From Gemmatimonadota bacterium (GTDB lineage Bacteria > Latescibacterota > UBA2968 > GCA-2709665), in contig JAPPNU010000008.1 in NCBI GenBank assembly GCA_028873695.1, positions 62,001-126,000 of the forward strand: a DNA stretch of 64,000 bases, written 5' to 3'. The notes beneath the pieces are model-generated. The model did not search any database. It was given only the letters and a program-made list of their open reading frames with translations, and was not told the origin of the DNA. Both the position numbers and the translations under genes were made by a program. Positions 51,239 through 60,420 of the stretch are shown here, in pieces. Within the stretch, counting starts at the first letter, position 1, and the number at the start of each line of letters is the position of its first letter.

Positions 51239-52595
51239 ACGCCAGCCGGATATCGCTTCGGAACGCGGCGCGGGCCCGCCGGTTTCCCGCGCGGGACGCC
51301 GGGTCTTTATCGAAACCTACGGCTGTCAGATGAACGTCTCCGACACGGAACTGATGTTGGGCGTACTGCAGAAGGCGGGATTCCGCCGGGCGTCCGGCGT
51401 CGACGACGCGGACGTTGTGCTGTTGAATACGTGTGCCATTCGAGAACGTGCGGAGGAACGGGTGGTGGGCCGGCTTTCCCAGCTCAGCAGGGCGAAACGG
51501 GCCCGACCGGATCTCGTGCTTGGCGTGAGCGGATGCATGGCCAAGCACCTTGCCGAGGAACTTCTGAGTCAGTTGCCCTACGTGGACCTCGTGGTCGGGC
51601 CGGATTCCTATCGCCGCCTGCCGGAATTGATCGGAGAAGCCGCCGGAAATCCCGCGCTGGACGTGCGGCTCGACCGGCACGAGGACTATCTGGCGCTCGA
51701 TCCCGTTCGCCAGGAGGGCACGAATGCCTGGATCACGATCATGCGGGGATGCGACAAGTTCTGTACGTTCTGCATCGTACCCTACGTGCGCGGTCGGGAG
51801 CGGAGTGTGCCCGCGGGCGACGTGTTGCGACAGGTTCGGATGGCTGCGTCGGAAGGATTCCGGGAAGTCACCCTGCTCGGTCAGACCGTGAATTCCTACC
51901 ACGACGGCGAGACCGATTTCGCCGATCTTTTGAAGATGGTTGCCGGCGTGGAGGGTATACGCAGAATCCGCTTTACGTCGCCGCACCCGAGCGATTTTTC
52001 GGACAAGCTGATCGGCGCTATGGCCGAAGAGAGCAAGATTTGCCGATTCATCCATCTGCCGGTTCAGTCCGGTTCCGACAGGGTCCTCAAGTCAATGAAG
52101 CGGACCTATACAGCCGGCCGTTATCTCGCCCTCGTCGACCGTCTCCGGTCGGCCCTGCCGGGGTTGTGCCTGTCCACCGATGTCATCGTCGGATTTCCGG
52201 GCGAAGCGGATTCGGACTTCGAGTCGACCATGGCGCTGATGAGACACATTCGGTACGACTCGGCTTTCATGTTCAAATATTCTCCCCGCAAGGGTACCGT
52301 CGCCTACAGGGAGATTCCCGATACGGTCCCTGAGACCGAAAAGGCGCTGCGGCTCCAGGCCGTGATCGCCCAGCAGACGAGAATTTCCGCCGAGATCAAC
52401 CGGCGCTGTGTCGGACAGCTGCAGGAGGTCCTCGTCCAGGGCGAAGCGCGGCGCGGCAAGGGACAGGCGGTAGGAAAATCCGACGGATTCAAGACGGTTG
52501 TGTTTCCGAAGAACGGGGTCAGGACCAACACGTTCGTGGATATCAGAATCACCGACGCGACCTCTCACACGTTGATCGGTCGGCTGGAACGCTGA
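51219..52595 (+). CDS. miaB: tRNA-2-methylthio-N6-dimethylallyladenosine synthase MiaB
   Basis: A 458-residue radical-SAM methylthiotransferase acting on A37 of tRNA. The N-terminal domain holds the auxiliary-cluster Cys in [20 protein letters not shown] and SGCMAKH. The SAM cluster motif is [11 protein letters not shown], and a TRAM domain closes the protein (GRLER end). ATG at 51219 has GGGGTG upstream; an ATG at 51192 would add nine residues. Both overlap queG. Confidence 0.95.
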   Translation: MQLLDIERQPDIASERGAGPPVSRAGRRVFIETYGCQMNVSDTELMLGVLQKAGFRRASGVDDADVVLLNTCAIRERAEERVVGRLSQLSRAKRARPDLVLGVSGCMAKHLAEELLSQLPYVDLVVGPDSYRRLPELIGEAAGNPALDVRLDRHEDYLALDPVRQEGTNAWITIMRGCDKFCTFCIVPYVRGRERSVPAGDVLRQVRMAASEGFREVTLLGQTVNSYHDGETDFADLLKMVAGVEGIRRIRFTSPHPSDFSDKLIGAMAEESKICRFIHLPVQSGSDRVLKSMKRTYTAGRYLALVDRLRSALPGLCLSTDVIVGFPGEADSDFESTMALMRHIRYDSAFMFKYSPRKGTVAYREIPDTVPETEKALRLQAVIAQQTRISAEINRRCVGQLQEVLVQGEARRGKGQAVGKSDGFKTVVFPKNGVRTNTFVDIRITDATSHTLIGRLER

Positions 52596-52641
52596 GACGT
52601 CATTCACGACCTGGCGAGCGACGTTCTGCCGGCATGCCTGC

Positions 52642-53529
52642 ATGATGCTGCAAATCGAAAACCAGAATCCGAGAAGAAACCGCCGTTTGCCGGACTGGTT
52701 CCGTGTGCCTGCGCCCGGCAACGCGGGGTACCGGGAACTGAAGCGCCTCATGCGGGAACTGGATCTGCATACCGTTTGCGAGAGCGCGAAGTGCCCGAAT
52801 ATCGGTGAATGCTGGGGCGCCGGAACGGCTACATTCATGATACTGGGGGACATCTGTACTCGAAGTTGCGGGTTTTGCGCCGTAAAGACCGGACGGCCGC
52901 GGGGTCTCGACGTGGATGAACCCGGTCGGGTCGCCGAGGCCGTCGTGCGATTGGGTCTGAGACACGCCGTCGTGACGTCGGTAAACCGCGACGAACTGCC
53001 GGACGGTGGCGCGTCGATATTCGCGGCTACCATCAGGGAGATCCGCCGGCTGCGGCCTGAGACCCGGGTCGAAGTGCTGATTCCGGATTTTCAGGGAAAC
53101 TGGCGGGCGCTGGATTCGGTATTGGCGGCCGCCCCCGATATTCTGAACCACAACGTGGAGACGCCGCCCAGGCTCTATCGCCTGATGCGCCCCCAGGCCA
53201 ATTACGCCCAATCGCTCGAATTGCTGCGCCGCGCCGGAAACATGAGTCCGGATATCCCAACGAAATCCGGCATCATGGTCGGCGCGGGAGAATCCGTGGA
53301 AGAAGTGTACCGGACCATTGACGACATTGCCGAACAGGGAACGGATATACTCACCGTGGGTCAATATCTGCAGCCTTCGCCGGCGCACGTCTCCGTTGCC
53401 AGATTCTACCATCCGGACGAATTCGAGAAGATCCGGCTTTTTGCGGAGACGCGAGGATTCCGGCACGTGGAATCGGGTCCGCTTGTGCGGAGTTCCTACC
53501 ACGCCGCAAACCACGCTGTTGCAGGATGA
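52642..53529 (+). CDS. lipA: Lipoyl synthase LipA
   Basis: A 295-residue radical-SAM enzyme inserting sulfur into protein-bound octanoyl groups. The auxiliary cluster Cys are in [13 protein letters not shown], the SAM cluster in [35 protein letters not shown] and GIMVGAGES are family blocks, and VRSSYHA the C-terminal Ser ligand. No lipB is adjacent. The Rieske gene starts 4 nt after its stop. Confidence 0.97.
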   Translation: MMLQIENQNPRRNRRLPDWFRVPAPGNAGYRELKRLMRELDLHTVCESAKCPNIGECWGAGTATFMILGDICTRSCGFCAVKTGRPRGLDVDEPGRVAEAVVRLGLRHAVVTSVNRDELPDGGASIFAATIREIRRLRPETRVEVLIPDFQGNWRALDSVLAAAPDILNHNVETPPRLYRLMRPQANYAQSLELLRRAGNMSPDIPTKSGIMVGAGESVEEVYRTIDDIAEQGTDILTVGQYLQPSPAHVSVARFYHPDEFEKIRLFAETRGFRHVESGPLVRSSYHAANHAVAG

Positions 53530-53533
53530 GACC

Positions 53534-53926
53534 GTGTTCAGTCTGAATCGATGGCGTCCGAAAAGCCAGCGCCGGACCGTTCGGACCGCGCCCGCGGGCG
53601 AAGGACGAAACCCCGGTTTTGTGCGGGTGGCTTCGGTGCATGAAGTCCCGCCAGGTACCGGGACGCTCGTCACGATGATGGGCCGCGAAATCGGGATCTT
53701 CAACGTGGGCGGCAGGTTCGAGGCGATTGACAATACCTGTCCGCACAACCAGCGACCCATCGGGACAGACGGGATCAGAGGCGGCACATTGACGTGTTTC
53801 TGGCACAACCTGACCTTTGACCTTGAGTCCGGCGCCTGTACCGAGGCGCCTCATTTCAAAATCAGGAAATACCCCGTGCGGGTCCGGAAGCAGGAGATCT
53901 ACGTGTCTCCGGGCGCAACGGAATGA
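53534..53926 (+). CDS. Small Rieske [2Fe-2S] ferredoxin
   Basis: A 130-residue protein with the Rieske motifs CPHNQRPIG and CFWHNLTF (CxH ... CxxH) in a NirD/ferredoxin-like frame (VASVHEVPPGTGTLV). No signal or span, so it is cytosolic and probably delivers electrons to an oxygenase or reductase. A basic stretch of about 25 residues precedes the domain. GTG at 53534 uses AGGATGAG and lies 4 nt after lipA. Confidence 0.88.
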   Translation: MFSLNRWRPKSQRRTVRTAPAGEGRNPGFVRVASVHEVPPGTGTLVTMMGREIGIFNVGGRFEAIDNTCPHNQRPIGTDGIRGGTLTCFWHNLTFDLESGACTEAPHFKIRKYPVRVRKQEIYVSPGATE

Positions 53927-54063
53927 GGCCTTGCCGGGCGCTTTGGAGTTGACTTGCATATTGGAGTTCAATACATTGCCTGTTTCGGCCCGGGATGGGA
54001 AACCCTCCGCCCGAGGCTGTTCCGCGCGGCGAGATACCGCAAACATTCTCGGAGAATTGGCAA

Positions 54064-55440
54064 ATGAGAGACAGGGATCGGCTTTGGATGGGCGTCCTGC
54101 TGTTTGCCGGCGTTCTGTTCCTGGGCGCGAAGGGGCACTGCGCCGAGGGGGAGCGCCTGGATCTGCCGTTTATGGGCGAAGGAGACCTGGCATTCTTCAC
54201 CGACACCGCGGGATTCCAGGCGTCCGTCGGATTCACGCGACAGGAGATTTACATCCTCCTTGACGCGAGTCAGTTGAAATTCAGGCGAAAGAGAAAACGA
54301 TATGAGGCGGAGATGGAACTGTCCGTCTCGCTGACCGATTCCGCTGGCGCCGTCGTCAACCAGAAAACCTGGAAGCGCAAGGTCTGGGTTGAAAGCGCCG
54401 ACGACGTCGAGGGTGCGGGACTGCCCTTTCGCGATATGATCGGATTCGATCTGAAGCCGGGCAGGTATCGAATGAGCCTTTCAGTTCGAGACCTCAAAGA
54501 GAAAAAGAGGGCCGTGGCGGAGGGAGATCTGCGGGTTCGGAATCTCGAGGAGCCGACATTGAATTCCAGCGATCTCCTGTTCGCGTCCGGACTGTCCAGA
54601 ACGGACACCGAAGGCAGGTTTTCGCGGTACGGCTGGCAGGTGACGCCGAACGTGACGCGGACCTATCCTGCCGGCGGGGATATCGAAGTTTATTTTGAGA
54701 TCTATCACCTCTCGGCCCCCGTCGAGGGTGCGGACAATACGTTTCTGCTGGGGTACAGCGTACTGGATACCGCCGGCGCGGTGGTGGCGAAGTTTGCCGA
54801 CCAGCGGCTGATGAAACCGGGCACCAGCGCCGTAAAGACGGAGGTCTTCAGTACCGGCGAACTGTCGCCGGGGCGGTACTTTTTTCAGGTCGAGGCGCTG
54901 GACCGGAGCAATCGCGCCGTCCACAGAACCAGACGGATGATTTCCCTGGCGCGGCAGCGGGAAGTCGTAACGTTGTCAAAGGAGGATCGGGACAATATTC
55001 GATATTACAGAGACATTCGGTATATCGCCAGGGGTTCTCAGTGGAAGGAATTCCGGAAACTGAATAACCGAATGGACCAGATGGCGTACCTGAAGGTCTT
55101 CTGGAAGGATCTGGACCCAACCCCGGCGACCGACGAAAACGAGCGCCTGATCCAGCATATCCATCGCATGCGCTTCGCGGAGAACAATTACGCGGCGGGT
55201 CGGGGCAAGCGGGGGTCGGATACGGACAAGGGGCGAATCTATATCAAGTTCGGCGAACCGAGCGATATTCAATACAACCTGGCGGCGTCCAACGAAAAGC
55301 CGTTTGAAGTCTGGACCTACGAAGAGCAGCGCGGTGTCAGATTCATCTTCATGGATCGGCGCGGCGCGGGTGTTTTCGAACTCGTACACTCGACGCATCC
55401 TGAGGAAACGTACAATCCGAATTGGCGGCTGATGGAGTAG
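54064..55440 (+). CDS. GWxTD-domain-type exported protein
   Basis: A 458-residue protein with a signal peptide (LWMGVLLFAGVLFLGAKG). A beta-rich N-terminal part (about 30-290) is followed by a helical hinge and a C-terminal domain with GSDTDKGRIYIKFGEPSDI, equivalent to the GWxTD motif (here Gly-Ser-Asp-Thr-Asp), and FEVWTYEEQRGVRFIFMD. Such proteins occur in FCB-group and acidobacterial genomes and are of unknown function. ATG follows GGAGAA. Confidence 0.88.
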   Translation: MRDRDRLWMGVLLFAGVLFLGAKGHCAEGERLDLPFMGEGDLAFFTDTAGFQASVGFTRQEIYILLDASQLKFRRKRKRYEAEMELSVSLTDSAGAVVNQKTWKRKVWVESADDVEGAGLPFRDMIGFDLKPGRYRMSLSVRDLKEKKRAVAEGDLRVRNLEEPTLNSSDLLFASGLSRTDTEGRFSRYGWQVTPNVTRTYPAGGDIEVYFEIYHLSAPVEGADNTFLLGYSVLDTAGAVVAKFADQRLMKPGTSAVKTEVFSTGELSPGRYFFQVEALDRSNRAVHRTRRMISLARQREVVTLSKEDRDNIRYYRDIRYIARGSQWKEFRKLNNRMDQMAYLKVFWKDLDPTPATDENERLIQHIHRMRFAENNYAAGRGKRGSDTDKGRIYIKFGEPSDIQYNLAASNEKPFEVWTYEEQRGVRFIFMDRRGAGVFELVHSTHPEETYNPNWRLME

Positions 55441-55454
55441 CGTCCGGACGGGGG

Positions 55455-55492
55455 TCGGCCGCAGCCCGGATGGATTTTTTCAACGGGCTGAC
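55455..55492. repeat. Family B repeat end fragment
   Basis: CGGCCGCAGCCCGGATGGAT followed by TTTTTCAACGGGCTGAC, matching the left end of the full copy at 14980 in reverse. Confidence 0.6.
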
Positions 55493-55531
55493 GGGTTTGC
55501 GCCGGGCGCGGAACCATCCAAGGGAATTGCA

Positions 55532-58500
55532 GTGGATCCGAGATTTCTCCTGGAAGACGGCGTCGGTATCTTTACCGGCAATGAACTCATCGTCAAGGGC
55601 GGCCTGGAGCACCGCATGGGTATGCTAACCGGCTACCCCGGTTCTCCGGTCGCAGAGGTCTTCGATGCCGCTGAGCGCATCCGGGAACTGCTGGTGGAAC
55701 AGGGCGTGGTGGTGCAGATCGCCAACAACGAAGCACTCAGCGCCGCGCGGCTCAACGGTTCCCAGATGACGCCGGTGCGCGCGATGGCGGTGATGAAGAG
55801 CGTGGGCGCCCACGTGGCGTCCGACGGGCTGGCGCTCGGCAATATGGCGGGAACGGCGCCGGGCGGCGCGGCGGTGGCCGTATTCGGTGACGATACATGG
55901 TCGGAAGGCACCCAGGTTCCCGCCGATTCCCGTTTTATCGCGAAACACCTGTATATGCCCATTCTGGAGCCGAGCACGTTCCAGGAAGTCAAGGACTGGA
56001 TCGGCGTCGCGTTCGATCTTTCGGAAAAGACCCGCCTCTACGTGGCCTATCTCATTACTTCCAACCAGGCGGACGGCGGCGGCACCGTTACGGTAGCGCC
56101 CAATCGATTTCCTGGCCTGACGCCGCACACGCCCGTCACCATCGACAGCGACACGATTCCGCTCGACGACAGGGTGATCATCCCCCCGAGCACCGCCATC
56201 AAGGAGGAAGACGTACTGCACAGGCGGATGCCGGAATTGCTGAAATACGCCCGCGAATACAACCTGAACCGCATTCTCTATCCGCCTGAATCGGGCAGGA
56301 GACGCATTGGCTTCATCAGTTCCAGCCTCGCGTATTGCTACCTGGAGCATGTGATGAATATGCTGGGGCTGGAGGGCAGCATCCCCATACTGAAATACGG
56401 GCTGACGTATCCGGTAGACCCGGAAATCCTCAAGGCATTCGTGGGATGCGTCGACGATATATACGTCGTGGAAGAGAAGCGCGGATTTCTGGAGGGGCAG
56501 GTTGCCGCCGCGCTGCAGGGATTGCATCAGGATGGAGAGATCGGCCCGTTCCGTATCTGGGGCAAGCGTTTTCCGGACGGTCAACCGGGATTTCCGGACA
56601 GCAAGGGGATGAACCCGTCCATCCTGCTCAAAGCGCTTGCGCCCGTGTTGCTGGACCTGGACGATCCCGCGGTGCCTGTAGACCGCGAGCGGATCGTGCA
56701 GGAGGTCGACCTGGTCGACGAAACGGCCGGTTACCAGGTGCAGGCGGCCGTACGCACCCCCTCATTCTGTCCCGGTTGTCCGCATCGGGATTCCGCGAGC
56801 GTGCTGAACCGGGTCATCGACGATTTCGGCAGTGCGGATTATATGCGGAAACACCATCAGCGGGATCCGGAAGACCTTGTGTTTCACGGCGATATCGGAT
56901 GTTATTCCCTGTTGAAATACAAGCCCTTCGACCGGCTGATGCACAATCTGTCGGGGATGGGGCTGGGCGGAGGCACGGGAGCCGGGATCGATCCCTATAT
57001 TGACAACAAGCAGCTTGTCTTTATGGGAGACTCGACCTTCTTTCACAGCGGAATGGCGGCGATATCCGATTCGATAAAGCATGGACAGGACATTACCTAC
57101 GTCATTCTGGACAACAAGACAACGGCAATGACCGGCCACCAGCCGACGCCCGGCGTTGACGTGGACATTCTGGGCAAGCCGACCTTCGCGCAGGATATCG
57201 AACAGGTTGTGCGGGGCATGGCGGGCGACGGCGACAGCGTCTTTATCGCAAGGATGAATCCGGCGGAGCGCGCGCCCTACCGGCAGACGCTGGAACGCGC
57301 GCTGTTGAAGGACGGCGTCAAGATCGTCATCGCCGACAAGGAATGCGGGATTACGTTTCACCGCAGGCAGCGCGCGATGCAGAATGAAATCGCGCGGGAC
57401 AAAGGATTCCTGCCGAAGGAACGCCACGTCAACATTACGCCGGAGGTCTGCGAATATTGCCTGGAATGCACGCGCGCGACCGGTTGCAGCGGATTGACGG
57501 TGGAGGAGACCTTGCACGGTCCCAAGATTGCCACCGATCTTTCCCTTTGTGTGGCGGACGGCGCGTGTACCCGGGTGACCGTTTCGAATGGCGACGGCAC
57601 CTGTCCTTCGTTCGAGGAGGTACTCGTTTCCCGCACCCGGCCGGCGCAGCAACAGACGGAAGCCATCGACCTGTCGGATTTGCCGACGCCCGAAGTGAAT
57701 TCCTTCGGCGCCACCTGGTACGCGTACATTGCGGGGGTGGGCGGCATGGGCATCAACACCATCGCCGCGATTCTCTCCGTGGCCGGCGCACGGCAGGGCT
57801 ATGCCGTGCGATTCACGAACAAGAAAGGGCTGGCCATCCGCAACGGGGCCGTGTATTCCCACGTCAGCTTTACGAAGGGCGACCGCGTCATTTCCCAGAT
57901 CACCCCCTACGGCCATGCCGATCTGCTGCTTGGTCTGGATATCCTGGAGGCGGTGCGCGGTCTGGAGTCGACGGGAAACGGGCGCGTCGCCAGTCCGAGG
58001 CATACATCCGCGGTGGTGGAGACGGGGAAGCGGCACACGGTACTTACGCTTACCGGGCAGGACGAATTCGATACCGCGGAACTGGAGGAAGTGCTCAAAC
58101 GGCACACGAAGTCCGAGGGGTATTTCGGGATGGATCTGGGGGAGATCTCGGAGCGTTTCCTGGGCAACAAGATCTATGCGAACAGCATCCTGCTCGGGGT
58201 TGCCTATCAGCGGGGCGTGCTGCCGCTGGATCTGGAGAACATAAAGTGGGCGATGCGGCGCAACATCAAACGCAGCGACCTCGATCCCAACTTGAAAGCC
58301 TTCGATCTCGGCCGCAAGATCGCCATCGAACCGGAAGTCGTCGCGCAGGAGAAGCCTTCGGTTTCCTGCAGCGAACTCATCGAAGACAAGGCCGGCATTC
58401 TGGAACGCGGGAAGGGCGGCAAAGCCAGGGCGGCGTACCTCGAACTTACGGCCGACGCGGCGCTGTTGGACCTTGCCGAAGAGGATCGTCTGCAGTTCGC

Positions 58501-59137
58501 CCTGGGCGTGTACGATCTCATGCAGTGGGACGGCGCCCAGTACGCAGGGACGTACGTTCGGCGGGTGCGCAGGGTGTACGAAAACGACCGGCCGGAGGAG
58601 GACTACGAGGCAACGCGCGCAGTCATTCGCTACCTTCCGCGCGTGATGGCCTACAAGGACGAAGTGTACGTCGCCCATCTGCTGACGAGCGAAGAGAAAT
58701 ACCGGCGCGATCGCGAGCGATACAACGTGTGCGCCGAGCGGGGAGACCGTATATCGTATCGCCACTTCAACCGGGGCAATTTCAATATCCTCGGGTTCAA
58801 CGTATATCTCAAGCTGACCACCCGGGACTGGATGCTGAGGCTGATGAAACGGATGAAATTCCTGCGCAAGCTGATGCCGTCGTGGCATAAGGACGAGAAG
58901 GCGTACCGCGACTGGTATATCGAGTATGTCGATCGGTTTGAGTTTGATCACGAAGAGAGGTACGGGGATTACGTGCGGGTGTTCCGATTGCCCGAAGAGG
59001 TGCGCGGATATCGCGAGGTGATCCGTCCCAAAATCGAGGCCGCGTATCAGGCGGCGGCGGCGATGATGGACGGCAACGGACGCCCCCCGTCCGCCGAGCC
59101 CTATCTTTCGATCGAGCCGGTCGCCGAACGGGTCTGA
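55532..59137 (+). CDS. Fused indolepyruvate:ferredoxin oxidoreductase
   Basis: A 1201-residue single-chain 2-oxoacid oxidoreductase that decarboxylates arylpyruvates (or related 2-oxoacids) with ferredoxin and CoA. Order: alpha domain with GYPGSPVAEV and NNEALSAARLNGSQ; TPP domain with FCPGCPHRDSAS, GDIGCYSLL and GDSTFFHSGMAAI; a Cys-rich segment CEYCLECTRATGCSG; gamma domain with AGVGGMGINTIAAILS; and a C-terminal DUF6537-like region (YVRRVRRVYENDRPEEDYEA). GTG at 55532 is preceded by AAGGGA. The length matches the fused bacterial type. Confidence 0.92.
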   Translation: MDPRFLLEDGVGIFTGNELIVKGGLEHRMGMLTGYPGSPVAEVFDAAERIRELLVEQGVVVQIANNEALSAARLNGSQMTPVRAMAVMKSVGAHVASDGLALGNMAGTAPGGAAVAVFGDDTWSEGTQVPADSRFIAKHLYMPILEPSTFQEVKDWIGVAFDLSEKTRLYVAYLITSNQADGGGTVTVAPNRFPGLTPHTPVTIDSDTIPLDDRVIIPPSTAIKEEDVLHRRMPELLKYAREYNLNRILYPPESGRRRIGFISSSLAYCYLEHVMNMLGLEGSIPILKYGLTYPVDPEILKAFVGCVDDIYVVEEKRGFLEGQVAAALQGLHQDGEIGPFRIWGKRFPDGQPGFPDSKGMNPSILLKALAPVLLDLDDPAVPVDRERIVQEVDLVDETAGYQVQAAVRTPSFCPGCPHRDSASVLNRVIDDFGSADYMRKHHQRDPEDLVFHGDIGCYSLLKYKPFDRLMHNLSGMGLGGGTGAGIDPYIDNKQLVFMGDSTFFHSGMAAISDSIKHGQDITYVILDNKTTAMTGHQPTPGVDVDILGKPTFAQDIEQVVRGMAGDGDSVFIARMNPAERAPYRQTLERALLKDGVKIVIADKECGITFHRRQRAMQNEIARDKGFLPKERHVNITPEVCEYCLECTRATGCSGLTVEETLHGPKIATDLSLCVADGACTRVTVSNGDGTCPSFEEVLVSRTRPAQQQTEAIDLSDLPTPEVNSFGATWYAYIAGVGGMGINTIAAILSVAGARQGYAVRFTNKKGLAIRNGAVYSHVSFTKGDRVISQITPYGHADLLLGLDILEAVRGLESTGNGRVASPRHTSAVVETGKRHTVLTLTGQDEFDTAELEEVLKRHTKSEGYFGMDLGEISERFLGNKIYANSILLGVAYQRGVLPLDLENIKWAMRRNIKRSDLDPNLKAFDLGRKIAIEPEVVAQEKPSVSCSELIEDKAGILERGKGGKARAAYLELTADAALLDLAEEDRLQFALGVYDLMQWDGAQYAGTYVRRVRRVYENDRPEEDYEATRAVIRYLPRVMAYKDEVYVAHLLTSEEKYRRDRERYNVCAERGDRISYRHFNRGNFNILGFNVYLKLTTRDWMLRLMKRMKFLRKLMPSWHKDEKAYRDWYIEYVDRFEFDHEERYGDYVRVFRLPEEVRGYREVIRPKIEAAYQAAAAMMDGNGRPPSAEPYLSIEPVAERV

Positions 59138-59199
59138 TTTGAAAGATGGAGGACGCGCGGCAGCCTCCCGTGACGCTCCGCGCTTTGCAGGAATTGAAT

Positions 59200-60249
59200 A
59201 TGTTAAAGGTCGGAGTCGCCGGATTGAGGCGCGGACGAAGCCTTGCAAATACGTTCCATCACCATCCGGAAACGTGCCTTGCGGCCATCTGCGATCCTGT
59301 AGCGGACCGGCGGGAGCAGGCGGCCGAGGCCTTTGGCGTCGAACAGGCGTATCCGGATTTCGACGCGTTTCTGTCGGCGGACCTGGACGTGGTCGTCGTG
59401 GCGACGCCGGCGCCCCTGCACGCGGCGCATTCCATTCTGGCGCTGGAGGCCGGCGCGCATGTCCTGAGCGAGGTGCCTGCCGCCTGGACGCTGGAAGAAT
59501 GCAAAGCCCTGGCCGGGGCCGTTCGCCGCACCGGACGGTTCTACATGATGGGGGAGAATATGAACTTCTACCATTATGTTCAGGACTGGAAATCAAGAAT
59601 CCGGTCGGGCGCGATCGGCCGCGTCTTCTACGCTGAAGCCGAGTATATACACGATTGCCGGAAGCTGATGCGGGGCCCGGGCGGCGAGCTGACGTGGCGG
59701 GCATCCATGCCGCCGATCTACTATTGCACGCACAGCCTGGGACCGGTGCTGGATATCATGGACGACCGATGCGTCACCGCGGTGGGCATGTCCACCGGCA
59801 CGCATACGGCGCCGGACATCGGTTCGATCGACATGCAGGTGGCGTTGTTCCGGACCGAGAAGGGAAGCGTCGTCAAGATCCTGTGCGGGTTTAGCGTCAC
59901 CCGGGAACCCGCGATGCACTGGCAGGTCTTCTACGGAACCGGAGGTACCCTGGAAAACAGACGGGCGCCGTGGGAAGACGCCAAGATTTCCCGTGAAGGC
60001 GAAGGACCGATGGCGGCGTTTCCCGCCGAAGACTCTGATCCCGACGCGCCCGATGAGGCGTTGGCGGGCGGACACGGCACGTCGGAATACTACATGGTCG
60101 ACCGGTTTGTGCGGGCGGTGGCAGGCAAAGGTCCCCTTCCGATAGACGTATACCGGTCTCTGGACTTCTCGGTACCCGGCCTGTGCGCGCATCTGTCGGC
60201 CCAGCAGGGCAGCGCGCCGGTTGAGGTCCCGGATTACAGGGTCCACTGA
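59200..60249 (+). CDS. Gfo/Idh/MocA-family protein lacking the EKP lysine
   Basis: A 349-residue protein with Rossmann start KVGVAGLRRGRSLANTF. The family motif EKP is SEVPAAW, so the catalytic Lys is Val. The C-terminal domain shows GENMNFYHYVQ, AEYIHDCRKLM, TWRASMPPIYYCTHSLGP. It may still bind NAD and a sugar but work differently, or be non-catalytic. ATG at 59200 is chosen with AGGA upstream; an ATG at 59146 would add 18 residues. Confidence 0.88.
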   Translation: MLKVGVAGLRRGRSLANTFHHHPETCLAAICDPVADRREQAAEAFGVEQAYPDFDAFLSADLDVVVVATPAPLHAAHSILALEAGAHVLSEVPAAWTLEECKALAGAVRRTGRFYMMGENMNFYHYVQDWKSRIRSGAIGRVFYAEAEYIHDCRKLMRGPGGELTWRASMPPIYYCTHSLGPVLDIMDDRCVTAVGMSTGTHTAPDIGSIDMQVALFRTEKGSVVKILCGFSVTREPAMHWQVFYGTGGTLENRRAPWEDAKISREGEGPMAAFPAEDSDPDAPDEALAGGHGTSEYYMVDRFVRAVAGKGPLPIDVYRSLDFSVPGLCAHLSAQQGSAPVEVPDYRVH

Positions 60250-60293
60250 GGCATGCGTCATCTGCCGCCCGTTTCCCATCCACTCCGGGATTC

Positions 60294-60322
60294 TTGAAAC
60301 AGTCGGGCCTATTGCGTATATT
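60294..60322 (+). promoter_or_regulatory. Promoter of the hydroxypyruvate reductase gene
   Basis: TTGAAA (60294-60299), 17-nt spacer, TATATT (60317-60322); leader about 90 nt. Confidence 0.7.
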
Positions 60323-60420
60323 CAGCGGACAATCAAGCGGGGTTTCCGAGACGGGTCCGGCCGGCGCCTCGCGCACCGGCAACACAGGATTCCGTCTTCA
60401 ATCTTCAAGGAGGGTGTGTT

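Noticed and set aside
56762..59704. 980-codon open frame on the minus strand opposite the indolepyruvate oxidoreductase
   Set aside because: Its translation is rich in Arg, Pro, His and Gln with no recognisable domain; it mirrors a well-supported gene on the other strand. High third-position GC leaves long stop-free antisense frames.
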